Under the pieces are notes generated by a model, which was given only the letters and a program-made list of their open reading frames with translations, made no database searches and was not told the DNA's origin. 64,000 nucleotides of DNA. Source: an uncultured Eubacteriales bacterium. Lineage in GTDB: Bacteria; Bacillota; Clostridia; Lachnospirales; Lachnospiraceae. Both the position numbers and the translations under genes were made by a program. This document shows, piece after piece, positions 62,552-64,000 of this stretch (position 1 is its first letter; each line of letters begins with the position of its first letter). The stretch spans positions 1-64,000 of the forward strand of contig OMXJ01000013.1 of NCBI GenBank assembly GCA_900315015.1, written 5' to 3'.

Positions 62552-64000
62552 TCATTGATACCACACCGCCTGTTTATCGTACAGCTGTTTATAATACATA
62601 TCGTTTTTTAGCAGATAATCATGGGTGCCGACATTTTCTATTTCGCCGTTTTTCAGTACAACAATTCTATCTGCTATCTTTGCTGCTCCTAGACGATGGG
62701 TTATGATGACTCCTATTTTTCCTTTAGTAATAGCGGCAAATTCATTATACACACGCGCTTCTTCTATAGGGTCTATCGCTGCTGTTGGCTCATCTAGAAT
62801 TATTATTTCATGTTTCCTGTATAGGCCTCTAGCTATGGCGACTCTCTGCCATAATCCGCCGGATAAATCTACGCCTCCGAACTCTTTTGAAAGCATTGTT
62901 TCTTTTCCGTCTGGAAAATGCTTTTGATTTAGCTCAAGGCCTGCTGACTTTATTGCTTCGTTAATGTCCTCTTGCACCGGCTGTGCTCCTTGCCTACTTA
63001 TGGAGATATTTTCATCTAATCTCATCTGATATTTTAAGTAATCCTGAAAAACCGCCGATACCTTAAGTACATATTCCTGATAGTTTACCTTACTGCCTAA
63101 ATAGTACATATTGCCGCTTCTAGGTCTTAAAAGTCCCATTATCATTTTGGCTAATGTGGTTTTTCCAGATCCATTTTCTCCTACAACTGCTATGGTCTCT
63201 CCTGCGCGGATATCTAGTGATACATTATGCAAGGCATCTTTATCTACGCCTGGATAGCTGAAGTATACATTATTTAGTGTCAGTCCATTTTCTATGCTGT
63301 TACTAGACGCTTCACCGCCTGTTTTTTCAGTTGCTGTATTTGCGATTCTTACTGTATCTTCTGAAGTTGCTGTATTATTATTATTTATTACTGCGGCTTT
63401 TGCAGTTGCTATATCTTCTGCATTTCCTTCTTTATAATCCATTAACTTCCAATAATTATTTAACGATGCAGCCTGTCTCGAAGCCCACTTGAATGTACTG
63501 ACAAATACTTCCTGTGCTAGACCATACATTGTAGTTATTCCAAATAATACAGCTGTAAAGCTTCCTATGTTTGCTCTTTTTGATAAAACTTCAGCTATTA
63601 ATAGACCTATTATCCCCAGATAACCAATAGCGGTCAATCCTTGACATATCAGATCATTTTTAGCCTGCTTTTTTTCAGCACTCATAAGAGAAGAATTTAA
63701 TTTTCCGATTGAAGCAGTATAGCCCTTAAAAAAGTAATGGAAGGCTCCTAGCATTCTTGTCTCCTTAAATGTCGACAAGTCGCAGATTGCATCTTCATAG
63801 GCTTCCTTTTTTCTTCTTACATTCGCTGCTTCATCTTCTGTTTTTGCAAATACTTTAAATCTAAAATAATTTCCTAAAAGCACCGGAATAAAAATCAAAA
63901 GCAAAACTATTAATAGCATAGGATTTACGTTTCTTAAGTATATTCCCATGAATATGTAGTAAGGAAGATAAAGGGTTATGGTAGATAGCACAAAATAAGC
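62552..64000 (-). CDS. ABC exporter, fused membrane/ATPase (5' end beyond window)
   Basis: The frame is open to base 64000, so the N-terminus lies outside. At least 482 residues are visible: part of an exporter membrane domain (four or more helices), a low-complexity linker (ATAKAAVINNNNTATSEDTV), then an ATPase domain with Walker A GENGSGKTT, signature LSGGLWQRVAIARG and Walker B IIILDEPTAAIDP. The W-QR signature is typical of NisT-like peptide or lantibiotic exporters; Gln is usual where Leu stands here. No peptidase or precursor gene is seen. Confidence 0.85.
   Translation of the reverse strand, partial: AYFVLSTITLYLPYYIFMGIYLRNVNPMLLIVLLLIFIPVLLGNYFRFKVFAKTEDEAANVRRKKEAYEDAICDLSTFKETRMLGAFHYFFKGYTASIGKLNSSLMSAEKKQAKNDLICQGLTAIGYLGIIGLLIAEVLSKRANIGSFTAVLFGITTMYGLAQEVFVSTFKWASRQAASLNNYWKLMDYKEGNAEDIATAKAAVINNNNTATSEDTVRIANTATEKTGGEASSNSIENGLTLNNVYFSYPGVDKDALHNVSLDIRAGETIAVVGENGSGKTTLAKMIMGLLRPRSGNMYYLGSKVNYQEYVLKVSAVFQDYLKYQMRLDENISISRQGAQPVQEDINEAIKSAGLELNQKHFPDGKETMLSKEFGGVDLSGGLWQRVAIARGLYRKHEIIILDEPTAAIDPIEEARVYNEFAAITKGKIGVIITHRLGAAKIADRIVVLKNGEIENVGTHDYLLKNDMYYKQLYDKQAVWYQ

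Overview
The window reads as chromosome from a low-GC anaerobic Firmicute, most likely a plant-fibre-degrading member of the Lachnospiraceae (Butyrivibrio, Pseudobutyrivibrio, Lachnospira or Roseburia type). The support is the family content (DUF4364, DUF6171, DUF5696 and Yip1 proteins, three sugar importers with no ATPase, GH51, GH43 and CE2 enzymes), strong AGGAGG ribosome sites, TTGACA/TATAAT promoters and low GC. This is inference from family content; no 16S gene is present. Nearly all genes lie on the minus strand; the two clear plus-strand genes are both regulators.

Layout. 1-186 is a decayed ABC ATPase at the left edge. 485-4532 is a small type IV pilus-like operon (pilC, four membrane or pseudopilin-like proteins, pilT). 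4669-5705 is azlCD. 6126-7772 (+) is an AraC-type regulator with a degenerate receiver. 8008-13494 is an ABC exporter with its own two-component system. 13695-16121 is an AT-rich islet bounded by perfect 28-bp inverted repeats. It holds three unknown or immunity-like genes and a scrap of a haemolysin-type calcium-binding (RTX) protein.

16177-46364 is the core of the window, an arabinan/arabinose utilisation region. It contains GH51 arabinofuranosidase, exo- and endo-acting GH43 enzymes, arabinose isomerase and an FGGY kinase. It also has three importers (binding protein plus two permeases each, with no ATPase), a LamG surface lipoprotein, and an unusual membrane suite (NHL-TPR-Yip1, DUF5696, and a binding protein with a sugar-binding-like N-terminus). 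The inferred flow is: arabinan is cut at the surface by the tethered GH43, oligosaccharides are bound and imported, intracellular GH43/GH51 release arabinose, and AraA plus the kinase give ribulose 5-phosphate. No araD epimerase is present. A divergent ArsR-type regulator with a large C-terminal domain (46847-47770, +) is the obvious candidate controller.

48178-57396 is housekeeping: a small surface protein, DUF4364, malic enzyme, engB-clpX-clpP-tig, glmM and a DJ-1/PfpI protein. A seven-gene tRNA operon (57772-58602) follows, then trmK, a CE2 esterase, a secreted unknown and a bacteriocin-type ABC exporter cut by the right edge.

Intergenic DNA is unusually rich in short tandem repeats (10, 14, 17, 19, 28, 33 and 40 bp periods), several of them in promoter positions. 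No insertion sequence with a transposase, CRISPR array, rRNA or replication origin was seen.
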